DNA of 64,000 nt from contig NZ_CP076024.1 in assembly GCF_022788635.1 (NCBI RefSeq), forward strand, positions 124,001 through 188,000, read 5' to 3'. The translations under genes were made by a program, and so were the position numbers. The DNA is from Methylobacter sp. S3L5C (GTDB lineage: Bacteria > Pseudomonadota > Gammaproteobacteria > Methylococcales > Methylomonadaceae). Shown here piece by piece: positions 1 to 9,324 of this stretch (its first letter is position 1; each line of letters begins with the position of its first letter). Under the pieces are notes generated by a model. The model saw only the letters and a program-made list of their open reading frames with translations, made no database searches and was not told the DNA's origin.

Positions 1-210
1 CGAAGAAAAACAATTACTTTTATCGATGCCGGTCGGGATTTGTAACCCACGTCACGCTTGGAATTTAGCCGTAGGATGTGCTGAGGAATGAAGCGCATCG
101 TTTGTCATTGGTAGTTATTCACCTCCTCCTTTAAACAAGGGGGATTGAGGAAGATTTATCTAATAAAATCTCCCCTGTCCCCTCTTTTTCAAAGAGGGGA
201 CTGAATAATG
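1..210. repeat. Fragments of dispersed intergenic repeats
   Basis: No gene is visible here. Positions 24-58 are an inverted copy of part of the repeat family that forms the 131-bp array near 32 kb; both contain the GGGxTTTGTAACCC core and the GCCGGTC edge. Positions 121-204 hold a second element in which a C-rich and a G-rich arm can pair around an AT-rich centre. Both look like non-coding repetitive elements common to methanotroph-like genomes. A whole-genome self-comparison would settle copy number. Confidence 0.5.
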
Positions 211-253
211 TAAAATACAAAGTCATGACTCTATAACTTACTACCCTCACTCT

Positions 254-1075
254 ATGATTCCTGCTGACGTTCACACTGAAATTATGCATCGTTTGGCTAA
301 AACCGAGCACGAACAAGGTGTACGAATTTTACTGGCGGTTGAATCAGGCAGCAGGGCCTGGGGCTTTGCCTCTGCCAATAGCGATTTCGATGTGCGTTTT
401 ATTTATGCCAGGCCAACGGCTTGGTATCTTGCAGTAGATCTTGAAGAACGGCGTGATGTGATTGAATACGCCATCACCGATGATATTGATCTCAATGGCT
501 GGGATGTGCGAAAAACGTTACGCCTGTTATGGAAATCAAACCCCACTATTGTGGAATGGCTGCAATCGCCATTTATCTATAGCGAAGTTGGTGGCTTTAC
601 ACAAAACGCCAGAGCATTATTGCCTACAGTGTATTCGTGCGCAAGCGGGATTTATCACTACCGCAACATGGCAAAAACCAACTACCGTGGTTATTTACGT
701 GCTGACTTGGTACCACTCAAAAAATATTTTTATGTGCTGCGCCCGTTATTATCGGTACGCTGGCTGGAGCGCTATGGTACTCCTGCCCCGATTGAGTTTT
801 CCAGGTTACTGCACCTGATTGAAGGAGAGCCTGAGTTACTGGCTGATATAGCAATCTTGCTTGAAAAGAAAAGCGCATCGGCAGAGTTGGGGCTGTCAAA
901 ACCCTTTGCCGGTATCAATGCATTTATCGTCGCTGAATTGGAACGTCTGGAAGCTATGGTGCCCATACATAGGCAAAAGCCGGAACCACTTGGTCAACTT
1001 AATGCCTTGTTCCATGCCACGTTAGACGAAGCGCTTTCTAAATCAGAAACCAACCTAAATAGCCAAACTGATTAA
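254..1075 (+). CDS. Nucleotidyltransferase, RlaP/YcgL type
   Basis: This 273-residue protein starts with a DNA polymerase beta-type nucleotidyltransferase fold. The signature GSRAWGFAS followed by SDFDVR (about residues 32-49) supplies the GS motif and the paired aspartates that bind metal. Length and motif match the predicted nucleotidyltransferase family COG3541, which includes RNA-repair-associated RlaP proteins. The substrate is unknown. It stands alone, with repeats upstream and a decayed gene downstream, so context does not add a function. No signal peptide or membrane segment is seen. Confidence 0.75.
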   Translation: MIPADVHTEIMHRLAKTEHEQGVRILLAVESGSRAWGFASANSDFDVRFIYARPTAWYLAVDLEERRDVIEYAITDDIDLNGWDVRKTLRLLWKSNPTIVEWLQSPFIYSEVGGFTQNARALLPTVYSCASGIYHYRNMAKTNYRGYLRADLVPLKKYFYVLRPLLSVRWLERYGTPAPIEFSRLLHLIEGEPELLADIAILLEKKSASAELGLSKPFAGINAFIVAELERLEAMVPIHRQKPEPLGQLNALFHATLDEALSKSETNLNSQTD

Positions 1076-1131
1076 GACAATAACAGAAGGTTTTGGAACG
1101 GCAGAGGCGTAAAACTCTCCGGTAATGAGCG

Positions 1132-1480
1132 CTATCCAAAAAACAGATAGCAATCAGAATTTTGATAAACTTTAGATACTAAAGTATTAATGCAAGCATC
1201 GGTCGTATTATCAAATCCGTAGGCTAAAAGGGTTTGCCTGAACCAGTTATGTATATGGTGACAGGCACTGAATAGTACCTGATCAGGTAACAGCCACTGT
1301 GCTATAAAAACTACCACCATCAAACAGACTGTCACCAAAGACAAAAATATTATTGATCGACATCGCAGATGACAATATTAGAAATAATACGGCCGGAAGA
1401 AAAATACAGCAGTTCATTATATTTTGCTTAAAAACAGCCATTTTGATTTTGTAATAAAAATAAGCCAACGAGCGTTGCAT
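1132..1480 (-). pseudogene. Decayed GDSL esterase/lipase
   Basis: Two short overlapping reading frames on the minus strand are the ends of one SGNH/GDSL hydrolase. The first (1283-1480) has a hydrophobic signal-like start followed by FVFGDSLFDGGSFY, the GDSL block with the catalytic serine. The second (1132-1344) carries AYGFDNTTDACI and a cysteine followed by YLFF, which is the C-terminal GDSL block before the catalytic Asp-His. The several hundred residues normally between them are missing, and a frame slip in the T run at the end removes the final WDxxH motif. It is a pseudogene with an internal deletion and is unlikely to give an active enzyme. Confidence 0.7.
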
Positions 1481-1829
1481 GAATTTTGTAAAAATAACTT
1501 TTCAAAACCGATAAAGTTTTAAGGAGTTAACAAATAACTTAATTGAACCCACGTCTTAATTTTAAATTAATAGCACAATACAGGAATATTGCTGGTGATT
1601 ATCATCATCCACCTCAAGACTTCCCCAAACAGTCATCTTTTAAGTGTGTAGGTATTTGTACGAATAGACAAGCGTATGTTTCTTAGTAAAATTTATTATA
1701 GCAATGGAATGCGCTAAATTAATTTTTGCTATTGAGCCGGCCTCATCCATTCATATAATCAAACCCAACCTTAACACCACTTCGTCTTCACTCAGGGTAT
1801 GGTTATCACTTTCTTAAGGAGAAATAGCC
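1481..1829. other. Intergenic region upstream of the metallophosphoesterase
   Basis: No credible gene is seen in this AT-rich stretch. It ends with a strong ribosome binding site, AAGGAGA, about 8 bases before the ATG at 1830. It presumably holds the promoter of that gene, but I could not pick one -10/-35 pair over the alternatives. Confidence 0.5.
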
Positions 1830-4616
1830 ATGACTACCATTACCTCAAAAGACTTGGAAATAGTCCGTCCCAATATGGGCAGTCCATTAATTATTGTCCC
1901 CAACGGGCTACTGGATTTTGAAATCACTGTCGCCTACTTCATTCCTTGGGAAAAGCCGGAAAAAAAAGAACTTCCAAGCTATCAAGAAGTGTTGGCGCTT
2001 ATGAAAAATGATCCACCGCAAATCGAATGGGGAGGAAAAAGGTTAACACTAAACGTACTGTCCGTTTATGGCCTGTTTCGTCACCCGAAATATACCGATG
2101 ATTACGCTAACGTCAAACATGCTGAAACATCGGCCCAGCAACAATACCATGATGGCTTTCGCTGGGAAATGCGCGCCCGTGTTGGCTTGCCACAAACGTC
2201 AATACTGGAGCTGAAAGCTGCATTTGGATGGCCATCGTTACTGAATCTCCGCTGGGGAAAAGTAAAGTATCATGCGCTTTATGTACACGAAACATTAACA
2301 ACCAATAACAAATTTACAATCCTGCACATCACCGATACGCATATCGCGCAACGCAACGACAAGATACCCGAAATACTCTCGACTGTGCGTAATATCAGGG
2401 AATGCGAGGATCTATCCAACCGTTATGTTAACTTTAATGACAATTTACGGGCACTCATCAAGGAAGCCAATAAAAGAGCCAAGGCCGGGGAAAATGTTCT
2501 CGTGATCCTGACGGGTGATATTATCGATCATTATCACGATGGCTGGATTGATGGCGTGTTTGTTTGTGGACAAGGCAATGACCCCAAAGATAAACGTAGC
2601 GAGGTATTTGGTTCGTCCTGGGGTTATTCCAATGTCTCGAAATTTATAGAAATTATCCTCGCCAAAGATCAGCAAGGAGAAGCTTTGAACTGCCCGCTAC
2701 TCGTGGTTCCCGGTAATCATGATTATCTGATGAACGAAGTGCTGTTAAACATGCATTTTACCGCCGAAGGCTGGATGAAACTGGCGGCAGATATTTTGGG
2801 AAAAACCATATCTATTAATAAGAACTCGGCTTCCTCTTTTGGCTTGACTGATAATGAGGGACGAGAATATGACTATTTCTCATTTCCTGGTTATGATAAA
2901 AGGAGCAAAGCTGACAGACAAACCTTTAAAAGCAACATTCAGCATAACGATTGGCGCGCGACTATCTCAAATTATTGGCCTTATTGGCTTGCAAAACCAA
3001 AATCATGGCAGTTTAGTCAATATCTGCACCAAGTCAGTTACGATCTGGAATTTAATTACCATCTCGGCAATCACCAATTACTTCTGCTTAATACCGGAAA
3101 CGATCGTTATCCACGATTTGAGGAATTTGCCGGTATTGAATCCACACCGGAATGGGCGTCCGATTATATTCATAATGGCCCCCACAGTCGCGGCATTACT
3201 ACCAGACACTTGGAAATGACTAAAGAGGCTCTGGACTCAGCATCAAAAGAAGGTCTACTACTGATTTTTCTCCATGCTCCGCTAATGAGCCTGGAGAAAG
3301 ATGAAACAACCGGTATAGAAGTGCTTTATGAAGACAATCATGCAAAAGCAAAGAAACCCACAGAACAGGAAAAGGGTAATGAAGTTAGCCATAAGCTTGT
3401 AGAGTTATACGGTACCGACTGGAAAAAATTACAAGCGAAGGGTTTTCCACTTTTCGGAACAAAATACTTCAAGAAAGGTGAACGAGATCCATGCCTTAAC
3501 TTTAGCAGTTCAGACGGCGAAGTAGTCAAATTTCTGGATAGTCTTTGTCGGGTTACTGGCGAACCAACCGGCACGCCAACTCTGGTATTCTCGGGACATA
3601 CGCATAAAGCCCACGAGTTTAGGATTGAAAAAATAGATGATGTCAGCACCCCGAATTCAAAAAATTTCTATTATTATACGGATACCTATTGTCATAAATA
3701 TTTTGGCAAGACAAGCAATGGCCTGGCACTGATCTTTCGTCTTGAATGGCTAAAAACAAACAGCCCTTTATTATTAACGTCGGCAGCATTGAAGCTGGGG
3801 AGTAGAAACCGGCAAGGTGAATGGATAGGTCAACCGCAGTACCGTGAAATTATGGTCGACGGACAGGCCGTGGTAAGCCTGGAAATGAAAGATTTACCAA
3901 TGGTCGATTTTTTATCAACCGCCAAAATGACACCGGCATGCTGGAATATTGCCTTACGCGCCGATAACGGCATGTACGTCTGTGCGGAACTGGGTGGCGG
4001 GCGCGAATTAATAGTAAATCGTACTATGGCAAAAGAATGGGAAACCTTTGAAATGAGCCTGTTGGAAAGTAATTTTATTGCCTTAAAATCCTGGAATGGA
4101 CAATTCGTTAAAGCAGTTGGTGGCGGTGGCGGTAAAGTGAATGCCGATAGCGCCAGTATTGGCGATCAAGAAACCTTTCAACTCACTCGAATAGGTTCCA
4201 ATAAGATTGCTCTAAGAACAAAATCCAAGGGTAAATATGTTTGTGCAGAAGCAGGCGGCGGAAGAGAGCTTGTAGCCAATAGAGACCAAATAGGTCCTTG
4301 GGAAACTTTTACCCTGATTCCGTTGGATCACCTCTCAACACCGAAAGCTGTTTCAGGAGCAATCATCAGCACTCAACCAAGACGTATAAAATTAATATGG
4401 AAAACAGTTATCGGTGCAGCAAACTATAACGTAGAAGTGCAGTATCAATCTGCCGATGGCAAATGGCACTCTGCCGCCACCAAAATCTTGCCGGAAACCG
4501 AATGGGTTGTCGATTTCTTGGGCGCATATCCAGGCCAGTGGCGGGTATCTGCTCAAGCTGAATTTGCACTGGAAAGCGAAAAAAGTCCCTGGATGGCATT
4601 CAAGTTTACCCAATAA
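1830..4616 (+). CDS. Metallophosphoesterase with fascin-like trefoil and FnIII-like tail
   Basis: A 928-residue protein with a calcineurin-like phosphoesterase core. All metal-binding blocks are present: DTH (D169, H171), GD (D230), GNHD (296-298), a later HAP histidine, and GHTH (H590, H592). Residues about 700-832 form a beta-trefoil of the fascin/actin-crosslinking type, recognised by repeated blocks such as YVCAELGGG and YVCAEAGGG spaced about 90 residues apart. The last 95 residues resemble a fibronectin type III domain. No signal peptide is visible, so an intracellular location or a non-classical export route must be assumed. The substrate is unknown. The gene is monocistronic with a strong SD sequence. 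The catalytic assignment is secure; the C-terminal domain names are fold-level inference. Confidence 0.8.
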   Translation: MTTITSKDLEIVRPNMGSPLIIVPNGLLDFEITVAYFIPWEKPEKKELPSYQEVLALMKNDPPQIEWGGKRLTLNVLSVYGLFRHPKYTDDYANVKHAETSAQQQYHDGFRWEMRARVGLPQTSILELKAAFGWPSLLNLRWGKVKYHALYVHETLTTNNKFTILHITDTHIAQRNDKIPEILSTVRNIRECEDLSNRYVNFNDNLRALIKEANKRAKAGENVLVILTGDIIDHYHDGWIDGVFVCGQGNDPKDKRSEVFGSSWGYSNVSKFIEIILAKDQQGEALNCPLLVVPGNHDYLMNEVLLNMHFTAEGWMKLAADILGKTISINKNSASSFGLTDNEGREYDYFSFPGYDKRSKADRQTFKSNIQHNDWRATISNYWPYWLAKPKSWQFSQYLHQVSYDLEFNYHLGNHQLLLLNTGNDRYPRFEEFAGIESTPEWASDYIHNGPHSRGITTRHLEMTKEALDSASKEGLLLIFLHAPLMSLEKDETTGIEVLYEDNHAKAKKPTEQEKGNEVSHKLVELYGTDWKKLQAKGFPLFGTKYFKKGERDPCLNFSSSDGEVVKFLDSLCRVTGEPTGTPTLVFSGHTHKAHEFRIEKIDDVSTPNSKNFYYYTDTYCHKYFGKTSNGLALIFRLEWLKTNSPLLLTSAALKLGSRNRQGEWIGQPQYREIMVDGQAVVSLEMKDLPMVDFLSTAKMTPACWNIALRADNGMYVCAELGGGRELIVNRTMAKEWETFEMSLLESNFIALKSWNGQFVKAVGGGGGKVNADSASIGDQETFQLTRIGSNKIALRTKSKGKYVCAEAGGGRELVANRDQIGPWETFTLIPLDHLSTPKAVSGAIISTQPRRIKLIWKTVIGAANYNVEVQYQSADGKWHSAATKILPETEWVVDFLGAYPGQWRVSAQAEFALESEKSPWMAFKFTQ

Positions 4617-4709
4617 AGCCAACAGCGATGACTACCTGAATAAGCTGTTTAAGCAGGGTTATAGCGATTACCTCGTGAAACCCGCATTTGTTAACCCGAC
4701 GGTGTATTT

Positions 4710-5861
4710 TTATGATATCGCTTTATCAACCAAATGCACGCGCTGGGTAACGCCGCACACCAGCGTGTAAGGTATGGTATCGGCACACCGGGCAATTTCT
4801 TCAACAGCCAGGCCGTCGCCCCACAACGTTACCGGATCGCCAGGTTTGGCATGAGGTTGTGTTGCCAAGTCAACGGTAATCATGTCCATGGAGACTTTGC
4901 CAATCAACGGAACACGCTGTCCGTTAACCAGTACAGGCGTTCCGGCTTTGGCATAACGTGGATAACCATCGGCATAACCAATCGCTACAACGCCCAGTGT
5001 GGTCGGCTTTTCACATATCCATGACCCTGAATAGCCTACTTTATCGCCTTGTTCCAGGGTTTTTACTGAAATCAGCCGTGAATGTAAGCTCATAATCGGC
5101 TTTAGGCCCAGTTGCTCACCGGTACTATCCGAAAACGGTGAAATGCCATATAACATGACGCCGGGGCGCACCCAATCGGACAAAGCTTCTTTCCAGGCTA
5201 AAATACCAGCCGAGTTGGCAATGCTGCATTCGTTAACCAGATGAAGTTTATCTCCGTTACCAAGCTGGAGCTTATCTCCGTTCCCAAGCTGGAGCTTGGG
5301 AACGAGTGTTGCCAGTGTATCTTTAAACAGACTGATTTGTTGAAGTGTTGAAGCATCCTGAATATCATCTGCATTGGCTAAATGCGTCATCAAACGAATC
5401 GGCTTTTTGATGATGGAGCACTGGTTTAGGCGTTGATAAACGGCGTTAAATTCATGGGGTTTAAAACCCAGGCGATTCATGCCGGTATCGAGTTTTAACC
5501 AAATTTCACAAGCGTCTTGCTCTACCCTGCTTTCAAGAATTTCCAACTGGAAAAAAGAATGCACCACAGCATCCAGTTGATAGTTCAGTAATTTATCCAA
5601 TTCTTCGGCGCAGGTAAAACCTGATAAAATCGCAATCCGGTTTTTAACCCCGGCATTACGCAAACGAATACCTTCATCAACCCGAGCCACAGCAAAACCA
5701 TCGACATTTTGCAAGGCTTGAGCAATACGCACCAAACCATGACCATAACCATTTGCCTTGATAACGGCCATAATTTTTGCATCCGGTGCGTAATGGCGAA
5801 CCCTGTCCAAATTATGCTGTAAAGCTTCCAGATTTAATTCAGCATAGGCTGCCGGTATCAT
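4710..5861 (-). CDS. alr: Alanine racemase
   Basis: This PLP enzyme interconverts L- and D-alanine for peptidoglycan synthesis. The lysine forming the PLP aldimine lies in IKANGYGHG (K35), and the catalytic tyrosine in VGYSGSW (Y277). The protein has 383 residues against about 360 for the family. The excess is explained by residues 187-211, where an 8-residue unit KLQLGNGD is repeated nearly three times just before the conserved ANSAGI block. That segment is encoded by a palindromic repeat inserted in frame. The ATG overlaps the dnaB stop by four bases, so the two are translationally coupled, as is usual for dnaB-alr in gammaproteobacteria. Confidence 0.95.
   Translation of the reverse strand: MIPAAYAELNLEALQHNLDRVRHYAPDAKIMAVIKANGYGHGLVRIAQALQNVDGFAVARVDEGIRLRNAGVKNRIAILSGFTCAEELDKLLNYQLDAVVHSFFQLEILESRVEQDACEIWLKLDTGMNRLGFKPHEFNAVYQRLNQCSIIKKPIRLMTHLANADDIQDASTLQQISLFKDTLATLVPKLQLGNGDKLQLGNGDKLHLVNECSIANSAGILAWKEALSDWVRPGVMLYGISPFSDSTGEQLGLKPIMSLHSRLISVKTLEQGDKVGYSGSWICEKPTTLGVVAIGYADGYPRYAKAGTPVLVNGQRVPLIGKVSMDMITVDLATQPHAKPGDPVTLWGDGLAVEEIARCADTIPYTLVCGVTQRVHLVDKAIS
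5226..5304. repeat. Palindromic tandem repeat inside alr
   Basis: Three 24-bp units (5274-5297, 5250-5273 and a degenerate one at 5226-5249) lie in tandem within the coding sequence. Positions 5279-5304 are a perfect palindrome with two 12-base arms, CGTTCCCAAGCT and its complement, around GG. The unit length is a multiple of three, so alr stays open and reads KLQLGNGD, KLQLGNGD, KLHLVNEC. The same palindrome is familiar to me as a dispersed intergenic repeat in several bacterial groups. Confidence 0.85.
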
Positions 5862-7255
5862 TCATAATCTCCTGCGTTATAAGCCGCTCCAGTAAAACTC
5901 TCAAATTTTGTATATTGCCCCAAAAAGGTCAGCCTGACGGTTCCCAGTGGACCATTACGTTGTTTGCCGATAATAAGTTCAGCAATACCTTTATCAGGAC
6001 TATCCTCGTTATACACTTCGTCGCGATAAACAAACATAATCAAATCGGCATCCTGCTCAATAGCACCCGAATCACGCAAATCCGACATTACCGGGCGTTT
6101 GTTGGGGCGTTGCTCAAGGTTTCGGTTAAGCTGCGATAAGGCAATGACCGGCACGTTTAATTCTTTGGCGAGTGCTTTTAAACCTCTGGAAATATCAGAA
6201 ATTTGTTGTACGCGATTGTCGCCACTGGAGGGTGATTGCATCAATTGTAAATAATCCACCACAATCAAGCCCAACTGACCATGCTCACGCGCCAAGCGCC
6301 TGGCTCTGGCACGTACTTCAGTCGGTGATAACGCAGGTGAATCATCAATAAACAATTGTGTACCTGCCAGTAAATTAATGGCTGAGGTCAAGCGCGGCCA
6401 ATCATCATCTTCGAGTTTACCGGTTCTGACTTTATGCTGATCTATGCGGCCCAATGACGACATCATCCGCATGGCGAGAGAGTCGCCAGGCATTTCCATA
6501 CTAAATACCGCCACCGGCTTATCGCTTTTTAGCGCGACATTTTCGGCTATGTTCATGGCGATGGTGGTTTTACCCATCGACGGCCTACCTGCAACAATAA
6601 TCAAATCGGCAGGTTGCAAACCGGAAGTTAACTCATCAAGATCGGGAAATCCGGTACTGGCACCGGTGATGGAGCCCTCTTGCTCAAACAGTGTTTCAAT
6701 TTTATCAACCGCTTTAGCCAGCAATGATTTTATGGATATAAAACCGCCGGCCTGCCCTCTTTGCCGCTGCTCTGCTATTTGAAACACCTGCCGCTCGGCA
6801 TTTTCAAGCAGTTCAGCAGTATCACGACCCTCGGTATTAAAAGCCGAATCGGAAATTTCAGTACCGATATGAATAAGTTGTCGCAGAACCGAACGATCTC
6901 TGACAATATTGGCGTAAGCGACAATATTGGCCGCACTGGGCGTATCTTTTGCCAGCATGATCAAATAAGACAGCCCGCCAACATTCTCCAATTCACCGAC
7001 GGCTTTTAAGCCATCCGACAGGGTAATAACATCAAAAGGAATTTGCTTTTCGGCGAGCTCTTCAATCTTTTTGAAAATAAGCTGGTGGCTACGGCGATAA
7101 AAATCTTTTTCAATAACTTTATCGGCAATGGCATCCCAGGTTTGATTATCCAGTAGTAAACCACCCAAAACTGATTGCTCGGCCTGTATGGAATTGGGTG
7201 GAACCTTCATGGCATCAAGTGAATAATCACGTTCCATGGAATAATTATCAGGCAT
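5858..7255 (-). CDS. dnaB: Replicative DNA helicase DnaB
   Basis: A 465-residue hexameric helicase that unwinds DNA at the replication fork. The N-terminal domain (about residues 15-120) begins with the typical PPNSIQAEQSVLGGLLLD. The RecA-like motor follows, with Walker A GRPSMGKTT near residue 210, Walker B LIVVDYLQLM and the DLRDSGAIEQDAD block. Length is normal and no intein is present. It is the first gene of a dnaB-alr pair, overlapping alr by four bases. Confidence 0.97.
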   Translation of the reverse strand: MPDNYSMERDYSLDAMKVPPNSIQAEQSVLGGLLLDNQTWDAIADKVIEKDFYRRSHQLIFKKIEELAEKQIPFDVITLSDGLKAVGELENVGGLSYLIMLAKDTPSAANIVAYANIVRDRSVLRQLIHIGTEISDSAFNTEGRDTAELLENAERQVFQIAEQRQRGQAGGFISIKSLLAKAVDKIETLFEQEGSITGASTGFPDLDELTSGLQPADLIIVAGRPSMGKTTIAMNIAENVALKSDKPVAVFSMEMPGDSLAMRMMSSLGRIDQHKVRTGKLEDDDWPRLTSAINLLAGTQLFIDDSPALSPTEVRARARRLAREHGQLGLIVVDYLQLMQSPSSGDNRVQQISDISRGLKALAKELNVPVIALSQLNRNLEQRPNKRPVMSDLRDSGAIEQDADLIMFVYRDEVYNEDSPDKGIAELIIGKQRNGPLGTVRLTFLGQYTKFESFTGAAYNAGDYE

Positions 7256-7832
7256 GGCAGTTAACTAAAAAAAAGAGGAATAATACCACGAGGCGGCTTT
7301 TCAGTCATTGGCTTGCACTGCCAAAACGTCAATAACGGCCACTAAAAAGCAAAGCATTTAGTCCACGAAAAACACGAAAGGTACGAAAAAAAGCAAAAAA
7401 AATATATTTTCAGGTAAATAATTTTTAACTAAATAATATGGGACTTGAATTCAGGGGATTTAACTTCTAAAAGTTTATAGATTAAAAAATAACCGTTTGA
7501 AAGTTTTATCTAACGCTCTATATATGGTTTTTTAAAAATGTTTTTCTCTCGCTATTACACTCAACTTAAGGATATCTTACTTTGTAGGGTTTACTATGCT
7601 TGCCTTAAGAGTTTAGGTACGCCCCAAATAGTTATGGCAAGTTATTGAGGTGCTCATAAAAGTGCAATAAATAAGTCTGCTTTTTTTTCGTGCCTTTCGT
7701 GTTTTTCGTGGACTCTGCTTTTCTTTTCGTGGACTTTACGGCCAGAGGTTGCAAACGACGTGATGCTTGAGTACCCTGAATGTCTGAATCCTGCATACAG
7801 GCAATTTCATCATTATTTAGGGAGCTTCACTA
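7256..7832. repeat. Long inverted repeat element (MITE-like)
   Basis: No gene was found in this 577-bp gap. Positions 7360-7394 and 7679-7714 are inverted copies of a 35-36 bp sequence beginning AGTCCACGAAAAACACGAAA, differing by one substitution and one extra base in an A/T run. They enclose about 284 bp of AT-rich sequence with no ORF. A further partial copy sits at 7719-7736. The paired ends suggest a non-autonomous mobile element or two opposed copies of a dispersed repeat. A related palindrome occurs at 24085-24155. Confidence 0.7.
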
Positions 7833-9098
7833 ATGACTAACCCGCATCAGAAACCACAACCCAATCGCCAGACGCTTTATATCGCTATTGCTTTGGTACT
7901 CGGCATTACGGTTGGCGAAGTGCTCAATCTGACCTTGGGTAGCTTAGGAATAGCGGGGCCAAGCCCGGCATTAATACCGATTATTGAAGTATTTTCCAGC
8001 TTGACCGATATTTTTCTCAGACTGATCAAAATGATTATTGCTCCTCTGGTATTTTCCACGCTGGTAGTGGGCATGGCTAAAATGGGTGATATTGAAACTG
8101 TCGGACGTATCGGTATCAAGGCACTGCTCTGGTTTTTTTCAGCATCCATTTTTAGTTTGTTGTTAGGCATGTTGTTGGTTAATGTCTTTGAACCGGGAAG
8201 TTCTTTGCATATCGCATTACCGCCAATTGGCACCGATACCGGATTAACGCTGGTTAAGCCGACACTAGGCAATTTTGTCTCGCACATATTTCCTAAAAGT
8301 ATCGTCGAAGCGATGGCGACCAATGAAATTTTGCAAATTGTGGTATTTTCCATGTTCTTTGGCATCGCCTGTGCTTCGATTGGCGAACTGGCCAGACCTG
8401 CCGTAAAGTTGCTTGATTCAATCGCGCACATTATGCTGAAAGTTACCGGTTATGTTATGTACTTTGCACCGATCGCCGTGTTTGCCGCGATGGCTTCCGT
8501 TATTGCCCAACAAGGTATCGGTATTTTATTATCTTATGGCAAATTTATCGGCGAGTTTTATTTGGGTCTGTTGCTCTTATGCACGGCGCTCGGTTGCGTT
8601 GGCTTTGTATTTCTGGGTCGAAGAGTCTTCACTCTGCTACGACATATTCGTGAACCCATGTTGCTGGCTTTTGGTACCGCCAGCAGCGAGAGCGCTTACC
8701 CCAAGTTATTACAACAACTGGAACGTTTTGGTTGTGATGAAAAAGTCTGTGGACTGGTTTTGCCTTTGGGCTATTCGTTTAATCTGGATGGTAGCATGAT
8801 GTATATGACCTTCGCGGTTTTATTTATTGCCCAGGCTTATGGCATTGATATGGCTTTAGGTGATCAGATTATCATGTTGCTGGTGTTGCTTTTTACCAGC
8901 AAGGGCGTGGCGGGCGTGCCCAGAGCATCATTAATTGTTATCGCCGCAACCTTGTCCATGTTTGATATTCCTGAAGCCGGCTTATTACTATTGCTAGGTA
9001 TTGACCAGATTTTGGATATGGGGCGCAGTGTAACCAACGTATTTGGTAATAGTATTGCTGCAGCATTGGTTAGCAAGTGGGAAAAGGCGTTGAAATAG
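7833..9098 (+). CDS. Dicarboxylate/amino acid:cation symporter
   Basis: A 421-residue inner-membrane transporter of the DAACS (GltP/DctA) family, which couples uptake of C4-dicarboxylates or acidic amino acids to Na+ or H+. It has a hydrophobic N-terminus, the re-entrant serine-rich loop FGTASSESAYP, the [13 protein letters not shown] motif of TM7, and the second hairpin region TSKGVAGVPRAS. The serine-rich loop and NLDG motif bind substrate and cation in characterised members. A GGAG-type ribosome site precedes the ATG. A paralogue follows 226 bp downstream. Substrate is undecided between dicarboxylates and glutamate/aspartate. Confidence 0.88.
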   Translation: MTNPHQKPQPNRQTLYIAIALVLGITVGEVLNLTLGSLGIAGPSPALIPIIEVFSSLTDIFLRLIKMIIAPLVFSTLVVGMAKMGDIETVGRIGIKALLWFFSASIFSLLLGMLLVNVFEPGSSLHIALPPIGTDTGLTLVKPTLGNFVSHIFPKSIVEAMATNEILQIVVFSMFFGIACASIGELARPAVKLLDSIAHIMLKVTGYVMYFAPIAVFAAMASVIAQQGIGILLSYGKFIGEFYLGLLLLCTALGCVGFVFLGRRVFTLLRHIREPMLLAFGTASSESAYPKLLQQLERFGCDEKVCGLVLPLGYSFNLDGSMMYMTFAVLFIAQAYGIDMALGDQIIMLLVLLFTSKGVAGVPRASLIVIAATLSMFDIPEAGLLLLLGIDQILDMGRSVTNVFGNSIAAALVSKWEKALK

Positions 9099-9324
9099 CC
9101 GTATAACTTGAAAGCATTGCACCACGAACGACTGCATGGACAGATATTTGCTCCTGCAATATATGCATTCACCACATCCCTGTGAATTATGCAGAAGGTA
9201 AAGCAACGCAAGAAGCAGTTGCCGAGGTACGAAGAGCAAGAAGAAAAGCAAAGACGGAAGAAATTTTGTGTTGTAGCTTATTGAGGTTTTAATCATACCA
9301 ACCATATAGTCATATTAGATCACC

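Noticed and set aside
4617-4700. Possible fragment of a response-regulator receiver domain (FKQGYSDYLVKPA)
   Set aside because: Only about 25 residues look similar and the stretch runs into alr on the other strand; too short to support.
7877-8431. 184-codon open frame on the minus strand
   Set aside because: It is the complement of a well-supported membrane transporter gene, and its composition reflects that gene's codons.
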